A DNA stretch of 64,000 bases from JBAXTZ01 sp037129925 (GCA_037129925.1 JBAXTZ010000015.1:3860-67859); one strand, 5' to 3'; shown: positions 16,731-25,382, counted from the stretch's first letter. Numbers and translations: made by a program. Notes: generated from the sequence alone by a model not told the origin.

Positions 16731-18215
16731 CTACATTTCGTCCCGGTTATTCGCGTCCCGACAAAGATACTTCTTCCACACCGCAAAAACGAGTAAAACC
16801 GATGCTACCATCACTAAATCGCTACGCCAACCAGAAACATCCAGAAAGTATTCCTTTGTTTGTGTTCTGTCCAAAATCGCGAGCGCTTGCGAAAAATTCC
16901 AGCCAAACGCTATTCCGATAGCAGCCGCTAGATGCTTGGTCTTAAATACAGCAAGCACAATAAACATTGCAAATAAATACTGACCAATCCAATCTAATAC
17001 AGTGTAATAATCAGAGAAGCAAACATTTAAAATCATAAAAAATGACGCTACTATGAATGCCGCGCCGTACTTACTAAAGCCTTTTCGCTGAATGCTTGCA
17101 ACGAAAGAAAACATCCCAATGCCTACAAGAATCGAAGCGGACAAATAATAAATAAACGAAAGGCCAAAATATTTCCAGAAATTCACGCCGCTGTAATCAG
17201 GAAGATGCGTACTGCTAACAAACGCTAATCTTCCAAGAAAACTAAGTGCAAAGACGGCAAATCCTAATAACGTGTATATCAGTAATATTCTCCACGCCCT
17301 TTTATTGTCGAAAAACACATAGCTTGGGCTACCGTTCTGACGGTGCTCAAACCACATTACACAAATAACGCCACCAGCTATCGCAAACCAGTTCTCACCT
17401 AACATCCTAAACAAAGCCAAATATTCCACAGAAGTTTTGCTGAATTTCAGAACGTCAAAAGTGACTTTTTTTAATCCGAACAGTGAAAAGATCAGACTCA
17501 CTGCAATACTTATAACAGAAAAAATGACGATAAATAACAGACTTTTGCCAATCGCTTTTAATGCAGCCCGGTTATTCTTTTCTGGAACTGCAACCAGCTC
17601 ATCCTTTGTTGACACTTCAACAGTGTTTTTGCTTATTGCAGTTTGAACCGAGTTGTTTTGTTCTTCTTCAAATGCTATTTGATTTTTGATTTCTTTTGCC
17701 AGTCTGTCATAGACTAAACTAGCCTTTATTCCCTTATAATAGCAGTAGACAATAAAAAAGATAATAGTAATCTGAATCCAAATTAGTCCGGAGGTCGCGG
17801 CAGTTAATCCGGCCAACAACACAATGAACACCAATAACGACAGGAACAATGCGGTTTGATATTTGCGATATATACCCCACCCCAGTATCAAAAAAATCAA
17901 CCCAACCACTATATCGAACATTTGTCCATCACAGTCGTAAACAAACCACCAGGCAAGAAACCAATTCATCCAAGCTAAACTCTTCAACTTTGCAATCGCT
18001 TCTTTGAGCTGCGCTTTCTTATTCGAACCAAGAATTCGCGCTTCGGAGTAATCAATCTCCTGACCGCAGCGAACACAGTATATCGCTTGCTGATTTTTTG
18101 GTTTTCTGGTTCTTCTATACTCAGAATAAGCAAAAGCAAAATAAATCAATGCCGTCACGGCGGCAAAATAATAGCCAGTCACTATGTCCACAATAATTAT
18201 TCCGACGGCAAACAT
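16731..18215 (-). CDS. Zinc-ribbon membrane protein, family member B, C-terminal part (frameshifted)
   Basis: 494 aa from the first in-frame ATG, with about ten transmembrane helices. It contains the family's YCVRCG pair (about residue 45), as in paralogues A and E. The reading frame is open upstream of this ATG and joins the ORF at 18197-18643 if one base is added to the T6 run at 18248-18253. The join then aligns with paralogue A across this point. I therefore read 16731-18643 as one gene of about 637 codons carrying a single-base frameshift. This part alone lacks the zinc ribbon. Function unknown. Confidence 0.65.
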   Translation of the reverse strand: MFAVGIIIVDIVTGYYFAAVTALIYFAFAYSEYRRTRKPKNQQAIYCVRCGQEIDYSEARILGSNKKAQLKEAIAKLKSLAWMNWFLAWWFVYDCDGQMFDIVVGLIFLILGWGIYRKYQTALFLSLLVFIVLLAGLTAATSGLIWIQITIIFFIVYCYYKGIKASLVYDRLAKEIKNQIAFEEEQNNSVQTAISKNTVEVSTKDELVAVPEKNNRAALKAIGKSLLFIVIFSVISIAVSLIFSLFGLKKVTFDVLKFSKTSVEYLALFRMLGENWFAIAGGVICVMWFEHRQNGSPSYVFFDNKRAWRILLIYTLLGFAVFALSFLGRLAFVSSTHLPDYSGVNFWKYFGLSFIYYLSASILVGIGMFSFVASIQRKGFSKYGAAFIVASFFMILNVCFSDYYTVLDWIGQYLFAMFIVLAVFKTKHLAAAIGIAFGWNFSQALAILDRTQTKEYFLDVSGWRSDLVMVASVLLVFAVWKKYLCRDANNRDEM

Positions 18216-18643
18216 TGAAAACAGAACGCAGGCCTCAGAATATTGAATTTTTTATGAAATGCTCCGGCTTTTCGAAACAGCCGTTCACTGACCACCACAT
18301 TATGATGCTGCAAATCTGCAGTCACACAGTCTTTGCAATACATCAGTAACTCATGCTCAGGATGTTTAAACCTCGAATTAATAAGTATTCCTAGCAAATA
18401 TACTACACATAGTGTGGTAGCAATGATATTTTTAAATATTATCGGTGCGATCACAGCAAACATCGCCAATAGCTCCAACATAATGGTCAACAGCCAATGT
18501 TCGGAACTGCAGCTGATTATTTTTAATACACCGTTCGTCGCCACCGCATTGCAAAAATCATGGCTGGCTGTCATATCGTTGCCGCATTTCTCACAATATA
18601 GTGAATTAGAATCAACAACACAGCCGCATTTTATGCAATACAC
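18197..18643 (-). CDS. Zinc-ribbon membrane protein, family member B, N-terminal part (frameshifted)
   Basis: 148 aa, GTG start with GGAGAGAAGC upstream. It opens with a double CxxC zinc ribbon (MYCIKCG and YCEKCGND), then a transmembrane pair, then the YCKDC pair. The last residues after FHKK (ending CLPSE) are out of frame relative to paralogues. The true continuation is in the -1 frame at 16731-18215. It is preceded, 27 bp upstream, by a remnant of an SPFH gene C-terminus, the same order as SPFH then paralogue E at 21422-25382. Confidence 0.65.
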   Translation of the reverse strand: MYCIKCGCVVDSNSLYCEKCGNDMTASHDFCNAVATNGVLKIISCSSEHWLLTIMLELLAMFAVIAPIIFKNIIATTLCVVYLLGILINSRFKHPEHELLMYCKDCVTADLQHHNVVVSERLFRKAGAFHKKFNILRPAFCFQCLPSE

Positions 18644-18670
18644 GCTTCTCTCCTTTAGCTTGTCATACGA

Positions 18671-18779
18671 TTATTTCTTTTCATCTACAACCGGCGCAGC
18701 AATTTCCTTCACGCCCGATTTCTTATCCATCAACGTCGAAATATACGCCGTCAGCATACCAATGCCACCGTTGTCGTGC
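18671..18779 (-). pseudogene. Remnant of SPFH gene 3' end
   Basis: Translated on the minus strand, this fragment reads GGIGMLTAYISTLMDKK, continues SGVKEIAAPVVDEKK and stops at TAA. It matches the last about 33 residues of the intact SPFH protein at 23322-25382 with few changes. Nothing upstream of about 18779 matches, so it is a duplication breakpoint scar. Confidence 0.85.
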
Positions 18780-18792
18780 TCCTAAATCTTCC

Positions 18793-18906
18793 TTAAATTC
18801 CGGATTTAAGTACCTTGAGAGAAAACTTCTGGCAATTCTCCGCTATCGCTTTGGCCGCATCAGAATCATAAAGTTCGTTATTAATTTCATTTAACCAAAA
18901 AATCAT
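18793..18906 (-). CDS. Possible small ORF downstream of the ATPase gene
   Basis: A 37-codon frame (opens MIFWLNEINNELYDSDAAKA, ends LKSGI) overlaps the ATPase stop by 20 bp. Composition is protein-like, but no ribosome binding site is visible. It may be a fragment of a lost gene next to the duplication scar. Confidence 0.25.
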   Translation of the reverse strand: MIFWLNEINNELYDSDAAKAIAENCQKFSLKVLKSGI

Positions 18907-20023
18907 ACCAATTTTTGCGATCAATACATACTACATTCGCATTTTCGTAAGCATCCAGAAACTCTTGCGGCGCACGGAACGCCCGCGATGGTGCGCTCCA
19001 CTTGAATTCATAGCCGTGTAGTTGCCCGTCACGTTCTTCGATATAATCAATCTCTTTGCCGGCATGGGTGCGCCAGAAATAACTGTTAACCAAATAATTA
19101 CAGTTGATGTTGCGTTTCATCCGCTCGGCGATACAGAAATTTTCCCATAGCGCGCCTTTATCATTGCGCAGTTCCGGCGGCGCAAAATTCTGAATCAGGC
19201 TGTTTCGCACGCCGATATCATAGAAGTAAATTTTCTTTTTGCGACTCAGTTCATTGCGCAGATTTCTTGAAAACGGCGACAAGCGGAAAATCACAAAACA
19301 CTTTTCCAACAAATCGATATAGTTTTCAACAATAGTCTTGGAAACTCCCAGCAAACCGCAAAGCTCATTGACCGAAACCTCGCTGCCAATTTGCAGTGCT
19401 AGCGCTTGTAATAATTTTAACAGGATTTCCGGCCGCCTGACCCGTTCGTGTTCCAATACATCTTTGTATAAATAACCGCCGGTCAATTCATCCAACTCCT
19501 GCCGCGCTTCATCATCGCTGCTGGTAAATATTTGCGGATAAAAGCCAAAGCGCATTATTTTGTCACTCACAGCTTCAAACGGTAATATTTGCACCTGACT
19601 CTCAATTTCAGCCAGAGCCAGCGGCGGCAACAAAAAGTGTCGCGCCCTGCCGGTAAGCGGTTCGCCGGTTTTATTCGCCAGGTCGAAGCTGGACGAACCA
19701 GTTGCAATAACCTGAATATCTGGCAGTTCATCCGCGATGATCTTCAAAATCATCCCGATGTTTTCTACCCGCTGCGCTTCATCAAGAACAATCAGCCGGT
19801 AGTTCCCCAAATAATCCCGCAGTGTTTCTTTATTCTGATTAGCAAGCGCAATCTGGTTCGGCAATAGGTCACAGTTGATATAACGGCTGGTGCCTGGATG
19901 TTTGGCGAGAATCGACTTGACAAGTGTGGTTTTCCCCACGCGCCGCGCACCAAACAGCACTACAACGCGGCCTTTGAATAATTGTTTCTCAATCTGAACG
20001 CCAAGCAATCTTTCAAAAAACAT
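18887..20023 (-). CDS. P-loop ATPase with DUF4143/PD-(D/E)xK-like C-terminus
   Basis: 378 aa. Walker A GARRVGKTT lies at residues 25-33, Walker B in RLIVLDEAQRV near residue 80, and sensor-like IATGSSSFDL near residue 110. The middle carries a winged-helix-like segment (VSVNELCGLLGVSKTIVENYI). The C-terminal DUF4143 region has the nuclease-like Asp...Glu-x-Lys arrangement in EIDYIEERDG and YEFKWS. Such AAA_14/DUF4143 proteins are widespread single genes of unknown function. It has its own promoter at 20075-20103 with palindromes around it. A second, divergent member is at 25439-26836. Confidence 0.85.
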   Translation of the reverse strand: MFFERLLGVQIEKQLFKGRVVVLFGARRVGKTTLVKSILAKHPGTSRYINCDLLPNQIALANQNKETLRDYLGNYRLIVLDEAQRVENIGMILKIIADELPDIQVIATGSSSFDLANKTGEPLTGRARHFLLPPLALAEIESQVQILPFEAVSDKIMRFGFYPQIFTSSDDEARQELDELTGGYLYKDVLEHERVRRPEILLKLLQALALQIGSEVSVNELCGLLGVSKTIVENYIDLLEKCFVIFRLSPFSRNLRNELSRKKKIYFYDIGVRNSLIQNFAPPELRNDKGALWENFCIAERMKRNINCNYLVNSYFWRTHAGKEIDYIEERDGQLHGYEFKWSAPSRAFRAPQEFLDAYENANVVCIDRKNWYDFLVK

Positions 20024-20052
20024 TTGTCTTTCTCCGATATTATGTCAAATTT

Positions 20053-20105
20053 GGGATTTATACATCCCGAATTCATTATAATTTAGATCGTTTGATTGTT
20101 CAAAC
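20053..20105 (-). promoter_or_regulatory. Sigma-A promoter with flanking palindromes for the DUF4143 ATPase gene
   Basis: Minus-strand TTGAAC (20098-20103), 17-bp spacer, TATAAT (20075-20080). The palindrome GTTTGA-N4-TCAAAC (20090-20105) overlaps the -35 box. A second inverted repeat, GGGAT-N6-ATCCC (20053-20068), lies just past the likely start point. Both could be operators. Confidence 0.65.
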
Positions 20106-20121
20106 AAAATCGCCTGACGGA

Positions 20122-20190
20122 TTACCACCACCGTCGCATTGCAAAAATCACGGCTGGCGGCTGGTCATTGCCGCATTTCAAGCAATACAT
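20122..20190 (-). pseudogene. Remnant of a zinc-ribbon family gene start
   Basis: With GGAG five bases upstream, this short frame reads MYCLKCGND, then drifts to a stop after 22 codons. DNA similarity to the start of member B (18643 region) is obvious through the segment encoding CGND and beyond. It appears to have lost about 14 codons between the two CxxC pairs. Confidence 0.7.
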
Positions 20191-20224
20191 ACAATCTCCA
20201 TAATTTGATTTGCGTCGCCAACAC

Positions 20225-20293
20225 TTATTTCAAGCTTTCTTCAGGTAGAACCATAAATTTCCCGCCCGCTTCAAGGTGGTTTTCCAGAAACCA
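20225..20293 (-). pseudogene. In-frame extension after the stop of member D
   Basis: Directly after the TGA of the 20294 gene the same frame stays open for 22 codons, with protein-like sequence WFLENHLEAGG then KFMVLPEESLK, before TAA. It could be the lost tail of member D or a fragment of another gene. Confidence 0.4.
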
Positions 20294-21379
20294 TCAAATC
20301 TCTTTATCGATAATTATTTTTCGATAGACATCTCGCTTTAGATTTTTGTATCGAGCATAAGACTTTAATCCTCGCACATAGGTCAAAACAATAACTGCCT
20401 TTAGAAAGATTACACTATTAAAAATATAAACAATGCCGGTCGCTTTGACCATTACCCAAGCATAAAAAATAACCATAACCAACGAAACTATCATTGCTAT
20501 TCGGGAAAACTTGGATATTCTCCAAGCTAGCAAACCGAAAAGTAACGCAGTCACTAATTCAACGACTCTCAGCTGCTCCCCTGATATTAACGCGTAAAAC
20601 ATGAATGCCACATTGAATAGAGCTAAAATCTTCATGTTCCACGCTTCATACATACTACTATCCAGTTTGTCTGGATCAATGTATTCAAGACCTTCAAGCG
20701 TCACAAATCGACCGCAGGCACAACAATGAGTCGCAACCGCATCCTTTTGTATCCGTTGTAATTTTTGACGCTCCAGAGCTTTGAAAGTGGTCAGCATGTT
20801 CTTATTATCAAATACCAAATACATCATCAGTAATAAACATGGTGCATACAATGATAAACTTTGCAAGCTGAAAAGGCTGTCGTAACGCCAGCCATATTTC
20901 AAGTTTTCATAAAAAAAATCAAACATTACGACAAAGACTATCACCAAATATTCTAAATTGCTTTTGTATGAATATAAATTGTCGTAATACCATTCAACAT
21001 ATTTTTTCTCAACATTAATAATATTTTTTGCCACAGCCCCGCTCAATTTGCTTTTAAAACAATCCGGGCAGACCATCAGCGGCTCTTGAAACCTTAGTTT
21101 TCCACGCGATACAACCGCCAGCAATATCACCAAATACACGGTTAGGAGTATCGAAAGATAAACATTGATATAACACCAATTCAGAATCAATGCGCCAATT
21201 GCGCTGAAAATAATCCATTTCTTTTCAGCACTCTTATGCTTTACAGTAGTGTACATTTCACTTGGCGTTGAAATCAGAAATTTTTCCAGGCATCGCTTAG
21301 CGACTCGCAAATCGGTTCCGCACTGAACACAATTAATTGCTTCAACTGAATTTTCACTTCCACATTCAGGACAATACAT
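20294..21379 (-). CDS. Zinc-ribbon multi-spanning membrane protein, family member D
   Basis: 361 aa from the ATG at 21379 (GAGGTG upstream; an upstream ATG at 21403 is less likely). It starts MYCPECG with a second pair CVQCGTDL near residue 23, giving a zinc ribbon. Transmembrane hairpins follow, then the VCPDC pair and HCCACG pair at the family's usual places between membrane segments. It is shorter than A and E and ends at a TGA, after which the frame stays open for 22 more codons. It lies 42 bp downstream of member E and 100 bp upstream of a degraded family start. Function unknown. Confidence 0.7.
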   Translation of the reverse strand: MYCPECGSENSVEAINCVQCGTDLRVAKRCLEKFLISTPSEMYTTVKHKSAEKKWIIFSAIGALILNWCYINVYLSILLTVYLVILLAVVSRGKLRFQEPLMVCPDCFKSKLSGAVAKNIINVEKKYVEWYYDNLYSYKSNLEYLVIVFVVMFDFFYENLKYGWRYDSLFSLQSLSLYAPCLLLMMYLVFDNKNMLTTFKALERQKLQRIQKDAVATHCCACGRFVTLEGLEYIDPDKLDSSMYEAWNMKILALFNVAFMFYALISGEQLRVVELVTALLFGLLAWRISKFSRIAMIVSLVMVIFYAWVMVKATGIVYIFNSVIFLKAVIVLTYVRGLKSYARYKNLKRDVYRKIIIDKEI

Positions 21380-21421
21380 ACCGCACCTCATCAAACTTGT
21401 CAACTCTGGCTGTCCATAACA

Positions 21422-23296
21422 TTACCCGTTCTCTGACGCATTGATCTTTTTAATCCGCCCAGCTGCCTGCCATGCAACCGAGTACACCGTAATCGGAATA
21501 AGAAACAGCGCCAACTCCAGATAATATTCTGGATGATGTATTATTATTCCGATGTCGAAATAATCACGGACAAACGTGTACGCAAGGAAGGCAGCCGAAG
21601 CTACAACACAAATCCTCATTCTGCGACAGATTCCAAACGCCGCCACTAAAAACAACGCTGCAACCAGATAATAGAAGTCGAATATTCCCACACGCTCATA
21701 GACTGCCGCAACAATATACCACGTCGCATATACCACGTTGAACAGTATCGCCGGTATCAGCAACTGTTTGTTTTGCCGGAATTGCAGTTCATGTTGCTCT
21801 GATTCGGTTAATTGCGGAAACAACAGCTTATATTCTAGTAGTGCCTTGATGGCAGCTATCCCCGCGACCGCTCCTATCGCCGTGAATGCAACACCGAAGA
21901 TTAAAGCTTTTGGATGAAAGACCTGAATCGATCCAACAAGCAGGATTAAATAAGTTGGTAATAGCGCGTATGCGCTTAATTTGCTTTTCTGCAACAAGCC
22001 AATATTTGTAATCATCAACAAACTTACAGCAAAGAAAAATAAGGTGTCCGAAAACTGCCTGCTCCAGAAATACATCAAGCAGGCGCAAACGGTGAGAATG
22101 AAATAATTTATCCGGACAGTTTTTTCGACATCCCTTGAACAACGAGTTGCTTTACTGTAAACACTGTCAATGGCGTTTTCTCTAGTGCTTCCCATGGCGC
22201 TCTTTGCGTTCCCGCTATACCATAACGCTTTGATCGCCCGATAGTAGCCAACAGCCATAGCAACTGTCAACGATAGTTCCAATGGCAGGTTTCCTTTTAT
22301 TGCAAAACTTACCGCCATCAATAAAAATATAATCAAGAATACAACCGCGGAAATAGCAACACAAACCCGCTTACGGCGATAAATACCAAAACCGCAAGCG
22401 GCGATTATTGCAGCAATACCAATTTCCAGAATATCAACCTTTACGAAGACCGACAGTAATATCCATACAGCTATGCCCCAGTGTGCATAAGCCAAAAATC
22501 GCGTCTCGTTGCCTTTTTCGGAATCATCCGTTTCGCTCGCACCATCAACTTCTGTTTCCTCTGTTTCTTGAATGTCGTCAATTCCTGATTCTTTCTTTTT
22601 GCGCTCGATGCTGCTTTCCAAATCGTTCAGTTTGCAAAGACTACCCGCTTCCGAATAATCTGCTGGCATACCGCACTTCATACAGTATAGCGCGAGCATC
22701 TCTTCATATCTTTTGGAGTTTTTCCGATATAAATACAGATACGCAAAAAACAACAGCCCCGGCAACGCGTCTAAAAAGTATTCTTCTATAAAAAGTGTTA
22801 TGATTGGCAAGTGATTATAAAAATATGTGGTTACAATAATCACAAATACTATTGGCAGAATAATTCCCAAAATTGACACATTGCCGCTGCACTTCGAATA
22901 CAAATTGCGCCAGTCGCTCAGGTTTGATGCGATGTCGCTATTCGCGACACCGCATCTTTTCAATTCGACCACAGCACAGTTCGGACATAATAGAAGCGGA
23001 TAGTATCCCGGCAATTTGTTCAAAACGGCGAGAAACGCCAAAACCAACATGCCAAGACAATAGCACAACGACACAATTTCGTTGTGTGCTAACCAGGGAA
23101 CGATTACCGCCGAGGCTGCGATTGCCACCACCACTAATCTTGTTGTGCAGTTTTTTTTGTTTACGCGCAACATATCTGCAACATTAACTGAATCCGCTGT
23201 CTCATAGTATGTACGCTGTTCAGCCAATGCATAGCCGCACTTCGAACAACTAAGACTCATATAGCTGGTGCTAGCGCCGCATTTTATGCAATACAT
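21422..23296 (-). CDS. Zinc-ribbon multi-spanning membrane protein, family member E (intact)
   Basis: 624 aa, the only full-length uninterrupted long member. The zinc ribbon MYCIKCG...SCSKCG (residues 1-22) is followed by two transmembrane helices, the LCPNC pair, two more helices and the YCMKCG pair. A charged linker rich in Glu/Asp (about residues 235-265) follows, and then three polytopic modules. The last (QNKQLLIPAI to SVAWQAAGRIKK) is homologous to the separate ORF at 11150. The ATG at 23296 has GTGAGG upstream and lies 25 bp after the SPFH gene, so the two are very likely cotranscribed. Function unknown; membrane partner of the SPFH protein is a reasonable inference. Confidence 0.75.
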   Translation of the reverse strand: MYCIKCGASTSYMSLSCSKCGYALAEQRTYYETADSVNVADMLRVNKKNCTTRLVVVAIAASAVIVPWLAHNEIVSLCYCLGMLVLAFLAVLNKLPGYYPLLLCPNCAVVELKRCGVANSDIASNLSDWRNLYSKCSGNVSILGIILPIVFVIIVTTYFYNHLPIITLFIEEYFLDALPGLLFFAYLYLYRKNSKRYEEMLALYCMKCGMPADYSEAGSLCKLNDLESSIERKKKESGIDDIQETEETEVDGASETDDSEKGNETRFLAYAHWGIAVWILLSVFVKVDILEIGIAAIIAACGFGIYRRKRVCVAISAVVFLIIFLLMAVSFAIKGNLPLELSLTVAMAVGYYRAIKALWYSGNAKSAMGSTRENAIDSVYSKATRCSRDVEKTVRINYFILTVCACLMYFWSRQFSDTLFFFAVSLLMITNIGLLQKSKLSAYALLPTYLILLVGSIQVFHPKALIFGVAFTAIGAVAGIAAIKALLEYKLLFPQLTESEQHELQFRQNKQLLIPAILFNVVYATWYIVAAVYERVGIFDFYYLVAALFLVAAFGICRRMRICVVASAAFLAYTFVRDYFDIGIIIHHPEYYLELALFLIPITVYSVAWQAAGRIKKINASENG

Positions 23297-23321
23297 TTTT
23301 CCTCACACCATCCGAATCAGA

Positions 23322-25382
23322 TTATTTCTTTTCGTCCATAACCGGCGCAACAATTTCCGTCGCGCCCGATTTCTTATCCATCAGCGTCGAAATATACGCC
23401 GTCAGCATCCCCATGCCACCCTCTTGTCCTTGCACGAGAATGTCCGGCACGATTTTTATATTACTGTCGGAGATGCGTTTGAACACTTCGATTACGGTAA
23501 CATTTTCCGGCGATATTGCTTCGCACTGTTTGCGGTAGGCTTCGGCGGTCGAGTTACCGATGGCGAGGATTTTCTGGGCCTCGGCGTCACCGATGGCTTT
23601 GATTCCGGCGGCTTCACCTTCGGCGGTTAGTTTTCTGGATTCCTTGGCGCCCTCGGCTTTTTTGATCGACGACAGTTTTTCCTGTTCGGCTATTTTCACG
23701 CCGATTTCGGCTTGCATAAGATTCTTTTGCTGATCAGCTTCGGCGCGGGATTTCTCAGTCGCAATCCGGGTTTGCTCGGCGAGTTGCTGTTCCTTGTACA
23801 TTTCCTTGCGCTGCTCGGCGATAATCCGCATGGTCTGGGTTTCCATCAATTCCTGCGGCAACTGAATCTGACAGATCAGCACCGAAACACACTCCACATG
23901 ATAATCGGTCAACTCCTGACGCGCATGTAATTCGGCTTTTTTCTGTTCCTCCTGCCGGTCTTGCAGGAAGCTCATGGCTTTGGTCGATGACGCCTGGTTA
24001 CGGAACGACGAGTCAATCATCGGATGAATAACATGGTCGATGAGATTTTCTACCGAGCCGATTTTTGCCACCATGTACGGCGCCTGATCCGGACGCACCC
24101 GGATAATTACTTTCACCGATACCATAATCAGGAAGCCGTCTTTAGATGTAACTTGCAACGAATTGAATTTGGTGTCCTTATCGTTGTCGTTCCAGTCGAT
24201 TGTGATATTGGTAGTGTTTACAACGTATGGAATAAATGCCAGCGGATTGAGATAGTATATTCCCGGCCCGACTACTTCGCGCTGAATACCGCGATAGCCC
24301 TGCGGCACTACATAGCGCTCGATACCCGGCAACAACTGAACTTCCGGCTTGCCTGCTTCCGTTCCCATTTCGGTTTGATCCGGTTCCCGGCCGACATTGG
24401 AAACGATTACTGCGACCTCGCCGCGTTCAACCTTGGCAACATTATGCAACTGAACGGAAAACATGTAGGGATTGATATAGTAAGTACCGGGGCGCAGAAC
24501 TTCCAATTGCGGTCCACGCTGACCGCCTGCGTTCAGAAAAGCCGAAGCATTCTGGAAATTATCATGTTCACAGACACTGGCAGCAACATATTCGTTGGGC
24601 GGCAATTCCTTACCGTCCAGCGCTGTAACCAAACCGACCTTTTCCGAAGGCACGATCAGCGCATCAGCTACCGCTACCACAAACAATGAAGTGTTCACCC
24701 GATAGGTTCCGGGAAACATGATGTTAATTTGCGGGCCTTTTTGGCCGCCCGCTGCCAGGAAAGTTTCGCCGTCCTGAAAGGACTTGTGTCCTTCCACGCT
24801 CTTGGCCAATAACCGGCCGCTGTCAATCGGCAATCCGTCCATCGCCGTCACAATTCCGATTTTACCTTTGGGGATATGCAGCGAATTAATCTTGTTTACG
24901 CGAAACAACACCGGGTTTATCCGATATTGTCCCGGTGTCAGATATTCAATCTGTGGACCTTTCTGACCACCGTTGTTGAGAAACGCCTCGGCATCTTGAA
25001 ACGAATTGTGACCGCTGATAACCTTGGCAAATATTCGGTCCGGCGGTAGTGATTCGCCGTCAATTGCTTCGACCAAACCGACTTCGTCTTCGGCAATTTC
25101 TACGAAACCACTTTTATTGGTTACGTACAAAAACGGTATCAGAAAATGCAAGCCCGGTCCCAAAGTTTTCGCGCGTACGCCGACCTCACTGTTACGGGCT
25201 ACAACCTGACCGCTGGGCATTTTTTTACCGAACCAACGGCGCTCAATGATTGCAATCTGACGGCCGTTGACCACCACGATAGAATTTCTTATGATGATCA
25301 ACAGCACAATCAACGCTACAACCACCCAGATAATCGTGAAGATTGTTGACAATGAGAGTGTTCCATTAAGTAGTGATGACAT
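23322..25382 (-). CDS. SPFH/Band 7 (flotillin-like) protein with N-terminal beta-repeats
   Basis: 686 aa from the ATG at 25382, which has GAGGAGG upstream; an in-frame ATG 39 bp earlier lacks a site. One transmembrane helix spans residues 12-32. Five related units of about 65-70 residues follow (about 35-90, 97-162, 171-237, 245-311, 318-386), the middle three sharing GGQKGPQ...PGTYRIN. An SPFH core (about 386-540) and a long charged coiled coil (about 475-610) come next. The end is a flotillin-like tail. It is expected to oligomerise at the inner membrane. It leads an operon-like pair with member E; its 3' end is duplicated at 18671-18779. The repeats-SPFH-coil order recalls major vault protein. 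Confidence 0.85.
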   Translation of the reverse strand: MSSLLNGTLSLSTIFTIIWVVVALIVLLIIIRNSIVVVNGRQIAIIERRWFGKKMPSGQVVARNSEVGVRAKTLGPGLHFLIPFLYVTNKSGFVEIAEDEVGLVEAIDGESLPPDRIFAKVISGHNSFQDAEAFLNNGGQKGPQIEYLTPGQYRINPVLFRVNKINSLHIPKGKIGIVTAMDGLPIDSGRLLAKSVEGHKSFQDGETFLAAGGQKGPQINIMFPGTYRVNTSLFVVAVADALIVPSEKVGLVTALDGKELPPNEYVAASVCEHDNFQNASAFLNAGGQRGPQLEVLRPGTYYINPYMFSVQLHNVAKVERGEVAVIVSNVGREPDQTEMGTEAGKPEVQLLPGIERYVVPQGYRGIQREVVGPGIYYLNPLAFIPYVVNTTNITIDWNDNDKDTKFNSLQVTSKDGFLIMVSVKVIIRVRPDQAPYMVAKIGSVENLIDHVIHPMIDSSFRNQASSTKAMSFLQDRQEEQKKAELHARQELTDYHVECVSVLICQIQLPQELMETQTMRIIAEQRKEMYKEQQLAEQTRIATEKSRAEADQQKNLMQAEIGVKIAEQEKLSSIKKAEGAKESRKLTAEGEAAGIKAIGDAEAQKILAIGNSTAEAYRKQCEAISPENVTVIEVFKRISDSNIKIVPDILVQGQEGGMGMLTAYISTLMDKKSGATEIVAPVMDEKK

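Noticed and set aside
16719..16733. TAGCTTC-GAAGCTA palindrome at the end of member B as a terminator
   Set aside because: The loop is one base and no T-run follows on the minus strand.
20294..20296. TGA of member D as a selenocysteine codon
   Set aside because: No SECIS-like hairpin right after it and no redox motif around it.
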